DNA of 64,000 nucleotides from an uncultured bacterium (GTDB lineage Bacteria > CSSED10-310 > CALFER01): contig CALFER010000091.1 in the NCBI GenBank assembly GCA_937951895.1, positions 62,001 to 126,000 on the forward strand, in the 5' to 3' direction. The position numbers and the translations under genes are program-made. The notes under the pieces were generated by a model. It did no database searches, was not told the origin of the DNA, and saw only the letters and a program-made list of their open reading frames with translations. Positions 36,924 through 46,168 of this stretch are shown one piece after another; the stretch's first letter is position 1; the number at the start of each line of letters is the position of its first letter.

Positions 36924-37685
36924 CTATCGCGTCCGGCCCATACGTGTCCTGACCCATTCATATAAAACGATGCCGGCCGCGACCGAAACATTCAGGCTGC
37001 CCGCAGGTCCACGCATCGGAATTGCCCGCACGTCATCGCATTCCTTGCGCAATACCGGCCTCAACCCCGTGTCCTCACCCCCCAGGATAAACACCGTACG
37101 CTCGGGAAAAGTGGAACTGTCGAGCACAGTGGTTCCATCGTGTGAAACACCAACAATCCAAAAATTGCGACTCTTGAGATCGCGCAGAGCCGCCGCCAGG
37201 TTCCCGATCAGAGCCACCGGAACTTGGGAAAGTGTTCCGGCAGAAGCCTTCATCGCAACCCCCGATAGCGGAGCGGACGCGTGGCGCGGGAGCAGAATCC
37301 CATGAATACCGGCGGCTGCCGCAGATCGAAAGACTGCTCCGAGATTCCGAGGATCCTGAATGTGATCCAACACCATAAAACACCGGTGCTCAGACACATC
37401 CGGCATGTTCAGCAGGTCTTCGTAATCGATCGGCCGGCAAACCATCATCCGGATGACGATCCCCTGATGAACCGCCCCATTCGTAAGCCTGTCGAGCGTT
37501 TTCTTATCGACAAAATTCAACTTTATCCCGCGTTTTTTTACGGCAAACAGAACGGATCGGAATGCGTCCGGGAAATGGACATCCTGCTGAACCCAGATCC
37601 GATCGATGGTCGCTTCGGGATTCTTCAGGATCGTTTCCGCCGGGTGCCGGCCAAAGGCGATATCGTCCGGGAGTCCCCTGTTCAT
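36924..37685 (-). CDS. rlmB: 23S rRNA 2'-O-ribose methyltransferase, SpoU/TrmH family (RlmB-like)
   Basis: This 253-residue SpoU-class methyltransferase transfers a methyl group from S-adenosylmethionine to a ribose 2'-OH, most likely of 23S rRNA. An N-terminal substrate-binding domain (GRHPAETIL, VHQGIVIRM) precedes the knotted catalytic domain. The three family motifs are LDHIQDPRNLGAVFRSA, FILGGEDTGLRP and IPMRGPAGSLNVSVAAGI. The ATG overlaps the ispF stop by four bases. A tRNA-modifying role cannot be excluded from sequence alone. Confidence 0.9.
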   Translation of the reverse strand: MNRGLPDDIAFGRHPAETILKNPEATIDRIWVQQDVHFPDAFRSVLFAVKKRGIKLNFVDKKTLDRLTNGAVHQGIVIRMMVCRPIDYEDLLNMPDVSEHRCFMVLDHIQDPRNLGAVFRSAAAAGIHGILLPRHASAPLSGVAMKASAGTLSQVPVALIGNLAAALRDLKSRNFWIVGVSHDGTTVLDSSTFPERTVFILGGEDTGLRPVLRKECDDVRAIPMRGPAGSLNVSVAAGIVLYEWVRTRMGRTR

Positions 37686-38173
37686 GCCTGGACACTGAGG
37701 GTGGCGATGGCATGAGCCGCGATCCCCTCCTCCCGTCCTTCAAAACCCAATCCCTCGGTTGTCGTCGCCTTGATATTGATACGCGTTTCCGGGATACCGA
37801 GTGCTCTTGAGACAGCGACCTGCATCATCCCGATGAATGGCCTGATCTTGGGCTTCTGGGCCACTACTGTCGCGTCAAGCCATTCGATCCCGAGACATCT
37901 GTTGTGCAGCATCCTGCTGATTCGTTCGAGCAGCGCCATCGACGAGATTCCTTCGTAGGAGGGATCCGAGTCCGGGAAGTGCACACCGATATCACCCAAT
38001 CCTGCTGCTCCGAGCAGGGCGTCCGCGATCGCATGTGCCAGGACATCAGCATCGGAGTGGCCGAGCAATCCGAGCCCCCAGGGAATCTCGACACCCCCCA
38101 GAATCAGCTTCCGATCCGGCACCAGGCGATGGACATCGTATCCGAGTCCTGTTCTGATGAGTCGGTCCGTCAT
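37682..38173 (-). CDS. ispF: 2-C-methyl-D-erythritol 2,4-cyclodiphosphate synthase
   Basis: IspF makes the cyclic diphosphate in the MEP isoprenoid pathway. I chose ATG 38173 (MTDRLIRTGLGYDVHRL) because GGAAGAGA is upstream and the length is then the standard 163 residues. Metal ligands are visible in DVH and in GHSDADVLAHAIADALLGA. The C-terminal TTTEGLGFEGREEGIAAHA motif is complete. ispE of the same pathway lies at 46262-47113. Confidence 0.97.
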   Translation of the reverse strand: MTDRLIRTGLGYDVHRLVPDRKLILGGVEIPWGLGLLGHSDADVLAHAIADALLGAAGLGDIGVHFPDSDPSYEGISSMALLERISRMLHNRCLGIEWLDATVVAQKPKIRPFIGMMQVAVSRALGIPETRINIKATTTEGLGFEGREEGIAAHAIATLSVQA

Positions 38174-38189
38174 GGCCGTGTCTCTTCCG

Positions 38190-39749
38190 TCATTTACCGC
38201 TGACGAAGGGCAGGAAGCCGAGCAGCATCTTAAGATCGTCATCCTCGATGAAGAAACCCCCGCCAAAAAAGACACTGTTCTGATCGTTATCCCGCTCCAG
38301 GAAATCATCCCATCCCGCGGAGACGTAAAAGTTTTCAAACAGGTTGATACGCCCGCCGAACTTGAGATGCGGATTGGAATCTCGAGAAAAATCCCAGGCA
38401 TCCATCGAGAACCGGATGCGATCGCGCCAGAGTTGATAATCCATACCGAACCCACCGGTCGATTCGATGAGTCCGCCTCTGAACGTAAGATTGTGGTAGA
38501 TTTTTGCGAACTGGAGTGAATAGGTCAGGTCTGATTTATCCCATCGGCGAAGCGTGAAACGAAGCGGATCCGGATAGTCCGACTCCGATTCGAAATCATA
38601 TTCATATTCTTCTTCGATGTAGCGACCTCTGGGAGAGTTTACGAGTTCGAGCAAGTAATACTTATCAGGACGCGGTTGGATTTTGATCGAGATAAAGCTT
38701 TTTGTTTCGGATGGTTCCGAGAGATATTCCCCGCGATATCCGACGAAGAGCCTGTAATCGCTGACTCGCCCCATGAACCCTCTGAGTTCGACAGCGGCTT
38801 TGTCGATGTTCTTGACGGCGCTGTTGAGATTGGTATGAAACTCGTCTTCGTTGACCAGTTTTCCGATGGAGCCTTCTCCCTGATCAATTTTCTGAACGAC
38901 CTCCCGCAGATCACTCACCGTCGCATCAAAGTTTTCAGATGCTTTGGCGACATGATCCAGGGTTGTGCCGATGTTACCGCGATTATCGCGCACGATATCG
39001 CGAAGGTCGGCAGCGATTGTTTGAATGTCGCGAGAGATCTGAGGCATGGTTTCCGCCAATGCGGCCACGACCTCGCGCAAGTCGCTCATGGCCGCATTCA
39101 CATTACCTTGGTTGGAATGGATGATGTCCTTGAGATCACGGGAAATGACCGAGAAATTTGCGATGATCTCGCTGAGATTTCCCTGGCTGGAGTCGGTTGA
39201 ATTCGCGAGCGCGGATGTCATTCGATCGATGTTTTCGACGATTCGTGTCAGGCGGTTCGTTCCCTGATCGACTCCGACAGCTTCTCGCAGTGAAGACGTG
39301 ATTGCTTTGATGTCATCCCCTATTTCGCTCATCGATGTCATGAGTTGGTCCATTGAAACCGGAGCGCTGCCATCGATTGTGTTTTCCGGTTCGAGCCATG
39401 GCGTGTGTGCGGTACCCCCCTGGATAAGCACGAATTTTTCACCCATCAGTCCCAGTGATCCGACCTCAACTCTCGCATCCGCGCGGATTTTGGCATCCGG
39501 ATTCAATTTCAGGGTGACCTTGGCCTTTCCATCTTCGAGAGCGATTGCATCCACCAGGCCGATCTCCACACCGGCATACCGAACGAGAGCTTTAGATTCG
39601 AGGCCCGAGATCGTATCGAAGAGGACGTGAATCCGGTATCCATTGTCTTTCTGCCATGGCATCCGATCGCCGTTGATCTTGAATGTAAAAACAGTCACGA
39701 CGGCAATGAACGCCAGCACCAGCAAGCCAACCTTTGATTCAGGTCTCAT
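38190..39749 (-). CDS. mlaD: MlaD-like MCE protein with coiled coil and C-terminal beta-rich domain
   Basis: MCE proteins bind and pass lipids across the periplasm as the partner of an MlaEF ABC transporter. The 519-residue product has a membrane anchor (about 8-24) and an MCE domain (about 37-115, with VRYAGVEIGLVDAI and GSLGLMGEKFVLI). A long helical region (about 130-325) has repeated segments such as SDLREVV and DLRDIV. The last 190 residues (about 331-519) are rich in alternating aromatic strands (YRLFVGYRGEYL, RIRFSMDAWDF, NFYVSAGWDDFL, SVFFGGGFF) and look like outer-membrane beta-barrel sequence. The start overlaps the mlaF stop (ATGA). Confidence 0.88.
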   Translation of the reverse strand: MRPESKVGLLVLAFIAVVTVFTFKINGDRMPWQKDNGYRIHVLFDTISGLESKALVRYAGVEIGLVDAIALEDGKAKVTLKLNPDAKIRADARVEVGSLGLMGEKFVLIQGGTAHTPWLEPENTIDGSAPVSMDQLMTSMSEIGDDIKAITSSLREAVGVDQGTNRLTRIVENIDRMTSALANSTDSSQGNLSEIIANFSVISRDLKDIIHSNQGNVNAAMSDLREVVAALAETMPQISRDIQTIAADLRDIVRDNRGNIGTTLDHVAKASENFDATVSDLREVVQKIDQGEGSIGKLVNEDEFHTNLNSAVKNIDKAAVELRGFMGRVSDYRLFVGYRGEYLSEPSETKSFISIKIQPRPDKYYLLELVNSPRGRYIEEEYEYDFESESDYPDPLRFTLRRWDKSDLTYSLQFAKIYHNLTFRGGLIESTGGFGMDYQLWRDRIRFSMDAWDFSRDSNPHLKFGGRINLFENFYVSAGWDDFLERDNDQNSVFFGGGFFIEDDDLKMLLGFLPFVSGK

Positions 39750-40552
39750 GATGAAATGCTCCCGCAATCCGGATCGGGCTCCGGAGTCTTTTCGTGGATC
39801 GATCGCGTCAATCGTGCTGTTCTGTCTGCGACGAATTCCCGGACTTCCGGAATCGTCGCGTGTGAAAACTCCTCGGGAGTGCCGACCATGATCACTTTGC
39901 CCTTATACAGCATGGCAATGCGGTGAGCAATCCGATATGCGCTGCGCATGTCATGGGTAATAGTTATAGACGTGACCCGGTATCGATCGCGAGTGCGCAC
40001 GATCAGGCGATCGATGACTCCGCCGACGACCGGGTCCAGCCCCGTTGTCGGCTCATCATAGAGCATGATGGATGGATTTGGGGCCATTGCGCGAGCAAGG
40101 CCGACGCGCTTTTTCATGCCTCCGGAGAGATCGGAGGGCATCAGTTTTTCTCTGCCGTCCATTTCGACCAAGCTGAGCATTTCGGTCACCTTCGTCGCGA
40201 TTTCCCGCTCGGACATACCACCACGTTCCCGCAACGGGAACGCGACATTGTCATAAACATTCATCGAGTCGAACAAGGCTCCGCCCTGAAAGAGCATGCC
40301 GAATCGCCGGCAGAACAGGCCAAGTTGATATGGATGGAGGGAGGAGACGTCGACACCGTCCACTCTGATTTCACCTGAATCCGGTTTCATGAGGCCGATG
40401 ACATGTTTGATCAGCACACTCTTGCCGGTGCCGCTCGCACCGATGACTACCATGGATTCACCACTTCGGATATCCAGATCGACACCGTCGAGTACGACTT
40501 TTGAACCGAATTTCTTCTTCAAACCGCGGATTTGGATCGTTGCTTCTTGCAT
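39746..40552 (-). CDS. mlaF: ABC transporter ATPase of the Mla/MCE lipid transporter
   Basis: MlaF powers lipid movement through MlaE. The 268-residue protein shows Walker A GASGTGKS, the signature LSGGMKKR, Walker B IMLYDEPTTGLDP and the switch His in TITHD. It lies between mlaE and mlaD, and its stop overlaps the mlaD start. It acts on the cytoplasmic face. Confidence 0.94.
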   Translation of the reverse strand: MQEATIQIRGLKKKFGSKVVLDGVDLDIRSGESMVVIGASGTGKSVLIKHVIGLMKPDSGEIRVDGVDVSSLHPYQLGLFCRRFGMLFQGGALFDSMNVYDNVAFPLRERGGMSEREIATKVTEMLSLVEMDGREKLMPSDLSGGMKKRVGLARAMAPNPSIMLYDEPTTGLDPVVGGVIDRLIVRTRDRYRVTSITITHDMRSAYRIAHRIAMLYKGKVIMVGTPEEFSHATIPEVREFVADRTARLTRSIHEKTPEPDPDCGSISS

Positions 40553-40564
40553 CCGGAAAGGTCT

Positions 40565-41353
40565 CTACACGCTGAAAAACAGTGCCCCCATGAAATAGTC
40601 AATAATGAGAATCAGCATCATCGAGATGACGACGGCAGAGGTTGTCGCCTTGCCGACCCCTTCGGCACCGCCTCTCGTGAAGAATCCCCGATAGCATCCG
40701 ATGATGGCGATCACCACGCCGAATACAGCGGATTTGACAAGACCCGAGTACACGTCTTCGAACTCAAGAAAATCGAATGAAGCACGGATGTAAACCGTGG
40801 AGTTCAAACGATACACCTGAGTTCCGACAAAAAAACCACCGGCAATGCCCAGGCCATCCGCCAGCATCGTCAGAATCGGCATCATAAAGATGCTGGCAAG
40901 AAACCGGGGAACAATCAGATAGTGGATTGGGTTGACGGCGAGGGTGTACAGAGCATCGATCTGTTCGGTGACGCGCATCGTGCCCAACTCGGCCGCCATG
41001 GCGCTGCCCACACGTCCCGCAACGATCAGACCGGTCAGAACCGGGGCGAGTTCCCGGCAGAGGGCGATCGCCACCATCGTTCCGATCAGGTTTTCTGCAT
41101 TAAATCGTTTGAATGAGGAATAGCTCTGGAGAGCGAGAATCGCTCCGGTTGACAGTGCCGTGATCGTCACGACAGCGAGAGAACGGACACCGATTTCCTC
41201 CATCTGTTTAAAAATGAGTTTCAGACGGAAAGGGCGACGAAAAACCCATAGCAGGGTCTGGTACATCATGATGACGATCCGGCCGCTTTCCTCGATGAAC
41301 CGAAGGATCGGCAGACCGAAGTATCCGAGAAACCGTTCGAGTTTCTGTGTCAT
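40565..41353 (-). CDS. mlaE: Mla/MCE ABC transporter permease
   Basis: MlaE is the membrane subunit of the MCE lipid transporter. The 262-residue protein has an N-terminal amphipathic stretch and about five membrane helices. The family segments are IVAGRVGSAMAAELGTMRVTEQIDAL and NPIHYLIVPRFLASIFMMPIL. The ATG overlaps the dnaB stop by four bases, linking replication and envelope genes in one transcript. Confidence 0.94.
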   Translation of the reverse strand: MTQKLERFLGYFGLPILRFIEESGRIVIMMYQTLLWVFRRPFRLKLIFKQMEEIGVRSLAVVTITALSTGAILALQSYSSFKRFNAENLIGTMVAIALCRELAPVLTGLIVAGRVGSAMAAELGTMRVTEQIDALYTLAVNPIHYLIVPRFLASIFMMPILTMLADGLGIAGGFFVGTQVYRLNSTVYIRASFDFLEFEDVYSGLVKSAVFGVVIAIIGCYRGFFTRGGAEGVGKATTSAVVISMMLILIIDYFMGALFFSV

Positions 41354-42747
41354 GATTCCTCGACCGGAGCAGGAATCTCACTGTAGATATCATCTGCAAG
41401 ATCCCTGAATTTCAGGCTGTTTCTGATGAACGCAAGGAAAACCGAACCGGTTGGCCCGCTTCGTTGTTTCGCCACGATGATCTCGGCAACCCCCGCCGAA
41501 CTCATTTTTGCGTTGTCTCTTTCGATCTCCTTGATTTTATAATACTCGGGACGATAGAGAAAAATCACGACATCTGCATCCTGTTCGATAGCCCCGGATT
41601 CCCGCAGGTCAGACAACTGGGGGCGATTTCCGGTGCGACTTTCCACCGCTCGGGACAATTGCGAGAGAGCGATGACGGGACAATCCAGTTCCTTGGCCAT
41701 AAACTTCAAAGAGCGTGATATTTCACTAATTTCCAGTTGACGGCTCTCGACATCGCGACGTCCTTGCATCAGTTGGAGATAATCGACCATGATCAATCCG
41801 AGTCCGAAGCGGGATTTAATGCGTCTGGCTCTGGAGCGCATTTCGAGGATACCGAGAGATGGTGAGTCATCGATAAAGATCGGTGCTCGGGACATTTCGA
41901 TCGCGACATGTGCGATTTTCGCCCAGTCATCCTGACGAATGTAACCCGTTCTGAGTTCCTGTCCGTCGACTTCAGCCTCCGCACAGAGCATTCTCTGCAC
42001 GAGTTGTTCTTCAGTCATTTCCAGGCTGAAGATCAGGACGGGAGTGGACAGGTGCGTGCCGACGTGTGCGGCAATATTCAATCCGAATGTCGTCTTGCCC
42101 ATTGCCGGACGGGCGGCGACAATGATCAGTTCACCTCCGTGCATTCCTGCGAGCATTTTATCGAGATCGCTGAAACCGGAAGGAGTGCCGGTGATGAGTT
42201 CGGGTTTTTTGGAAATTTTATCGAGGTTTTCAAACGTCACCATCATGACGTCTTTGATTGATTTGGGTCCTCGCGATTCACCCGCCTGAGCGATTTGGAA
42301 GATCGCCGATTCAGCGCTTTCGACAAGGTCTCGTACATCGCCTTCAGCCTGATATCCTCGATCGGTAATTTCCTCGGTAACCTCGATCAGTTTCCGGAGT
42401 ACCGCTTTTTCATGGACAAGTCTCGCGTAGTACTCGATATTCGCCGCTGAAGAGCCCTCGTCGAACAGGCTGCCCAAAGCGGCGACGCCACCGGCGACAT
42501 CGAGTTGTCCGTCTTTCTCGAGTTGCGACTTGAGGCTGACCAGATCGATCAACGTGGAATGATCGTTGAGCGCACACATGGACTGGTAGATTACCTGATG
42601 CGATTCTCTGAAAAAATCGGAAGGTGCGAGGATATTAATGACTGAATTGAGTGCGGAGTTTCGCAGGAGAATGCCGCTGAGCAGGGCACGTTCGGCTTCG
42701 AGATTGCACGGAGGTTTTCGTGCGGAGTATTGAGGGCTTGTCGTCAT
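41350..42747 (-). CDS. dnaB: Replicative DNA helicase DnaB
   Basis: DnaB is the hexameric helicase at the replication fork. The 465-residue product has the N-terminal primase-interaction domain (NLEAERALLSGILLRNSAL) and the RecA-like domain. Walker A is ARPAMGKT, Walker B is LIMVDYLQLM, and LSQLSRAVESR and SDLRESGAIEQDADVV follow. No intein is present. It follows rplI by 16 bases. Confidence 0.97.
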   Translation of the reverse strand: MTTSPQYSARKPPCNLEAERALLSGILLRNSALNSVINILAPSDFFRESHQVIYQSMCALNDHSTLIDLVSLKSQLEKDGQLDVAGGVAALGSLFDEGSSAANIEYYARLVHEKAVLRKLIEVTEEITDRGYQAEGDVRDLVESAESAIFQIAQAGESRGPKSIKDVMMVTFENLDKISKKPELITGTPSGFSDLDKMLAGMHGGELIIVAARPAMGKTTFGLNIAAHVGTHLSTPVLIFSLEMTEEQLVQRMLCAEAEVDGQELRTGYIRQDDWAKIAHVAIEMSRAPIFIDDSPSLGILEMRSRARRIKSRFGLGLIMVDYLQLMQGRRDVESRQLEISEISRSLKFMAKELDCPVIALSQLSRAVESRTGNRPQLSDLRESGAIEQDADVVIFLYRPEYYKIKEIERDNAKMSSAGVAEIIVAKQRSGPTGSVFLAFIRNSLKFRDLADDIYSEIPAPVEES

Positions 42748-42763
42748 GATGCTTGCGACGACA

Positions 42764-43207
42764 TCACTTGTTGACGACCCAGACCTTCAATACCGATTCT
42801 ATATCCTGCGCGAGCCTGACCTTGACCGAATAGATACCGAGTTTCTTGATGGGTTCATCGAGGAGAATCTGCTTTTTCTCGAGGGTGATTCCCTCTTCTT
42901 CAAGGCTCTTGATGATATCCTGGGTGGTCACCGAACCATATAGTTTATCGTTCTCGCCGGCTTGCCGAACAATCGAGCAAGAGATATTCCGGAGCGCGGC
43001 GGCGAGTTCGGAAGCATCTTTGAGTTTTCTTTTTTTAAGATTCTCCTGCTTCTGGGTTTCGCGCTGGCGTTGCTGAAGATGCGTTTCTGTTGCAGGGACA
43101 GCTAGCCCCTTGGGGATCAGGAAATTTCGTGCATAGCCGTCATTGACAACGACCTTCTGACCCTCTTTCCCTAAACCCCTGACGTTTGCTTTCAGTAAGA
43201 GTTCCAC
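42764..43207 (-). CDS. rplI: 50S ribosomal protein L9
   Basis: L9 binds the base of the L1 stalk and influences reading-frame maintenance. The 147-residue product has the N-terminal rRNA-binding domain (MELLLKANVRGLGKEGQKVVVNDGYARNFLIPKGLA), the long connecting helix and the C-terminal domain (LYGSVTTQDIIKSLEEEGI). GTG 43207 is the start with AGGAGGG upstream. rpsR, usually adjacent, is absent. Confidence 0.97.
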   Translation of the reverse strand: MELLLKANVRGLGKEGQKVVVNDGYARNFLIPKGLAVPATETHLQQRQRETQKQENLKKRKLKDASELAAALRNISCSIVRQAGENDKLYGSVTTQDIIKSLEEEGITLEKKQILLDEPIKKLGIYSVKVRLAQDIESVLKVWVVNK

Positions 43208-43302
43208 TTCAGTTCCCTCCTGACATCAAGGCAGCGAGACGATCTTTCCCGAGGTTATCGAGCCGAAACGATACGAATGAAGAACCGAAGCGTCAGATGG
43301 GA

Positions 43303-43797
43303 TTATTCGTCCCGATTCGAGGCGTCGTCGCGTCCGTCTTCGAAGTCATCCTCTTCCTGGAAATCTTCACCGTCTCCATCACGAGTCGGTTTGCGCCGCG
43401 GCGTCTGGTCGGATTCTCCGTCATCAAAATGTCGTTCGGCATCCGTAAAGGCTGTCGTTGATGTTTCGATTTTTTCGGCAATCGACTGTGCAATGGATAG
43501 TTGTGATTCATCGAGCCGAACGGTCTGAAACTTGATCACATCTTCCGTGATCTTGAACTGACGCTCGATCTCATCTTTGACCTTCGGTTCGCCTTGAACA
43601 TGCATCAACACAAAGATGCCCTGGCGAAATTTGGCAACATCATAAGCCAGATTGCGTTTTCCCCAGCGGGAAATCTTCGTGACCTGGCCGCCCATTCCCG
43701 TAATGATGCCCTGCCACTGTGTGATTCGTTGTTCGACGATTTCTGTGGCGAGATTCGGATTCATAATCGTAATCATCTCATAAGTTTTTGCACTCAT
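43303..43797 (-). CDS. rpsF: 30S ribosomal protein S6 with acidic C-terminal extension
   Basis: S6 binds the central domain of 16S rRNA as a heterodimer with S18. The first 100 residues match the family (KTYEMITIMNP, GKRNLAYDVAKFRQGIFVLMHVQG). Residues about 105-164 form a charged, mostly acidic tail rich in Asp and Glu with a central RRKPTRDGD stretch. Some S6 proteins receive poly-glutamate tails after translation; here acidity is encoded. It follows pth by two bases. Confidence 0.95.
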   Translation of the reverse strand: MSAKTYEMITIMNPNLATEIVEQRITQWQGIITGMGGQVTKISRWGKRNLAYDVAKFRQGIFVLMHVQGEPKVKDEIERQFKITEDVIKFQTVRLDESQLSIAQSIAEKIETSTTAFTDAERHFDDGESDQTPRRKPTRDGDGEDFQEEDDFEDGRDDASNRDE

Positions 43798-43799
43798 CG

Positions 43800-44429
43800 C
43801 TACTCTGAAACCTCACTACGTTTGTTTGTTTCACCATCGGCGCCGGTATTCGTCTGCTCCCGTTGCGCCGGACGGCTGTTGAAAAGATTCATGGCTTTCT
43901 GGATCCCTTCGAAAACGATCATATCGACGGCATCAGCAGCCCGTTTCATACCCGTGAAAAACCGTTCCTCATCACCCACGCTCGGCGGAGACAGGACAAA
44001 ATCGATGGTCTCTGAGGGTGTCTCCGGTTTTCCGATTCCGATTCTAACACGGATAAACCCGGATTGACCAGTGGATTGCACGATCGATTCGATGCCCTTG
44101 TGTCCGCCCGTCCCTCCGCCATGTTTCACTCGAATTGACCCGAGGGGGATATCGAGATCATCGTGGAGGACGATCAACTCATCCGGAGCGATCGAATGTT
44201 GCCGGATCAAGCGTGAAACCGGAATTCCGGAACGGTTCATGAACAGCAACGGCTTGATCAACAATACCTCTTTCTGAGCCAGCCTGATTCTCGATTGCAT
44301 GCAATCTCCGGACATCGCCCAGCGTGTTCCGTGATGGCGCGACTTGCAGATATCCAGAGCGAGCCAACCGGCGTTATGCCGAGTTGTTTCGTATTGCAGC
44401 CCGGGGTTACCGAGTCCGACAAGCAGCAT
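43800..44429 (-). CDS. pth: Peptidyl-tRNA hydrolase
   Basis: Pth frees tRNA from prematurely released peptidyl-tRNA. The 209-residue product has the motifs LVGLGNPGLQYETTRHNAGW (with the catalytic His and first Asn), KPLLFMNRSG, LHDDLDIPLG and GGTGGHKGIESI. The C-terminus extends about 20 residues beyond the usual fold with a polar tail. It lies downstream of rplY, as in many bacteria. Confidence 0.96.
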   Translation of the reverse strand: MLLVGLGNPGLQYETTRHNAGWLALDICKSRHHGTRWAMSGDCMQSRIRLAQKEVLLIKPLLFMNRSGIPVSRLIRQHSIAPDELIVLHDDLDIPLGSIRVKHGGGTGGHKGIESIVQSTGQSGFIRVRIGIGKPETPSETIDFVLSPPSVGDEERFFTGMKRAADAVDMIVFEGIQKAMNLFNSRPAQREQTNTGADGETNKRSEVSE

Positions 44430-44457
44430 GCCCGATCGCGTTCAACCGGATTCAGGA

Positions 44458-45108
44458 TCAACCGGCGTCTTTCGCTGCGGCTTTCGGCTGTGCTTCCGTT
44501 GCAGCAGCTTCGGTTTCAAGAGGCTGTGCTTCGGTCACTTTGATTTCCTTGATAGCAGCAACCGTCACCATGACCCGATCGGTATCATCCAAGAACTCAA
44601 CATTCGGATAAGTCCGAATATCACGGATTGCCAGATTCTGCCCGATATGGAGCGTCTCGACGTTGACTTCAATGTACTCCGGGAGATTTTCCGGCAGACA
44701 CCGAATCGAGATTTCGCGCATCAAAGTCTGCATGGCGCCACCTTGTTCGGTCACACCAAACGCTTTCCCGGTGTAGACAACCGGAATCGAGGTTGTCAGC
44801 TTGTGCCCGCTCGTGACCTCATAGAAATCGATATGAGTGATCAACCCTGTGACGGGATCTTTCTGAACATCCTTGCACATGACCATGTGGGCCGTTTCGC
44901 CTTTGTCACCCGCAATGTCCATTCCCCAGATGCGATGCAAACCGCTTCCTGTGAACAGGCGGGTTGCTTCCATCCGATCGAGAGTCAACGGGATGCCCGG
45001 CTTCTTCGGAGCATAAATGACTGCTGGAATCAAACCGGCACTTCGAAGTTTTCGAGTGCCACTTTTGCCTGTCTGCGTTCGGAAATTTGCTTTTACCCGA
45101 CTTTCCAT
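44458..45108 (-). CDS. rplY: 50S ribosomal protein L25 (CTC type)
   Basis: L25 of the general-stress (CTC) type binds 5S rRNA. I chose ATG 45108 (MESRVKANFRTQTGKSGTRKLR) because GGAGG is upstream. The 216-residue product has the N-terminal 5S-binding domain (AGLIPAVIYAPKK) and the C-terminal TL5 beta domain (PVVYTGKAFGVTEQGGAMQTLMREISIRCLP). An Ala/Glu-rich tail follows. Confidence 0.95.
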   Translation of the reverse strand: MESRVKANFRTQTGKSGTRKLRSAGLIPAVIYAPKKPGIPLTLDRMEATRLFTGSGLHRIWGMDIAGDKGETAHMVMCKDVQKDPVTGLITHIDFYEVTSGHKLTTSIPVVYTGKAFGVTEQGGAMQTLMREISIRCLPENLPEYIEVNVETLHIGQNLAIRDIRTYPNVEFLDDTDRVMVTVAAIKEIKVTEAQPLETEAAATEAQPKAAAKDAG

Positions 45109-45159
45109 GTTTTGTTCCTCCAAGACATCCACAAATCTCTCAAATACGACGGTGGATTG

Positions 45160-46095
45160 CTAAACAAAAAGAGAACTGATCGACGTTTCCATATGGATCC
45201 GTTTGATGGCTTCCGCAAGAAGTGGAGCGATAGTCAGAGTATGAATCTTCGTGTGGTCTCCGATGGTGCTCCGGGGTGAGATCGTATTCGTGACGATGAC
45301 CTCATCCAGATTGGTATTGTTTTCGATGCGATCGATAGCAGGGGGAGAAAATACAGCATGAGTTCCGCATGCCACAACCTTTTCCGCGCCGGCTTCTTTG
45401 AGCGCCCCAACCGCCTTCATGAGTGTTCCGGCCGTATCGATAATATCGTCGAGGATCAGGACATTTCGGTTGCGGACATCACCGATGATCCGAATCGACT
45501 CGGCGACATTGGGGCTTTCCCTGCGCTTATCGGCAACCGCGAGATCTGTATTGAGACATTTGGCCAGGAAACGTGCGCGTTCGACACCCCCTGCATCCGG
45601 CGAAACGATCATGAGGTTTTTCGCGTAGGATTGCTTTTTGATGTATTCAAGAAAAACCGGGGTGGCGTAGAGATGATCCACCGGGATGGTGAAGAAACCT
45701 TGGATCTGTCCGGCGTGAAGATCCATGGTGAGAATTCTGTGAGCGCCGGCGATGGTGAGCAGATCTGCGACGAGGCGCGCGGTAATCGGAACCCGGGGTT
45801 TGTCTTTTCTGTCCTGACGGGCATAACCATAGTACGGGAGTACCGCCGTGATTCTCTGTGCGGAGGCGCGCCGTGCCGCATCGATCATGACGAGCAACTC
45901 CATGAGGTTTTCATTGGCGGGGGCACAGGTCGGCTGGACAATAAACACATCCTTCCCGCGAATGTTCTCTTGAATCTGCAGGTGAATCTCGCCGTCTGCA
46001 AAGCGATCCACTTCAATTTCACCCGGACGAATCGACAGATACTCGCAAATCTCCTGTCCCAATCGCGGATGTGCTTTGCCGAAGAATACCTTCAT
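45160..46095 (-). CDS. prs: Ribose-phosphate pyrophosphokinase
   Basis: Prs makes PRPP for purine, pyrimidine, His and Trp synthesis. I chose ATG 46095 (MKVFFGKAHPRLGQEI), the family start, giving 311 residues; the frame is open 15 codons further towards tRNA-Gln. Signature motifs are YYGYARQDRKDKPRVPITARLVADLL, DLHAGQIQGFF, SPDAGGVERAR and the PRPP loop VLILDDIIDTAGT. Confidence 0.97.
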   Translation of the reverse strand: MKVFFGKAHPRLGQEICEYLSIRPGEIEVDRFADGEIHLQIQENIRGKDVFIVQPTCAPANENLMELLVMIDAARRASAQRITAVLPYYGYARQDRKDKPRVPITARLVADLLTIAGAHRILTMDLHAGQIQGFFTIPVDHLYATPVFLEYIKKQSYAKNLMIVSPDAGGVERARFLAKCLNTDLAVADKRRESPNVAESIRIIGDVRNRNVLILDDIIDTAGTLMKAVGALKEAGAEKVVACGTHAVFSPPAIDRIENNTNLDEVIVTNTISPRSTIGDHTKIHTLTIAPLLAEAIKRIHMETSISSLFV

Positions 46096-46168
46096 GGTAT
46101 CCCGGATAGAATCCGTTCCCGTTCCGTCTTGCCAGTTCATGCAGTGAAAAACCCCTATATCAGAGATG

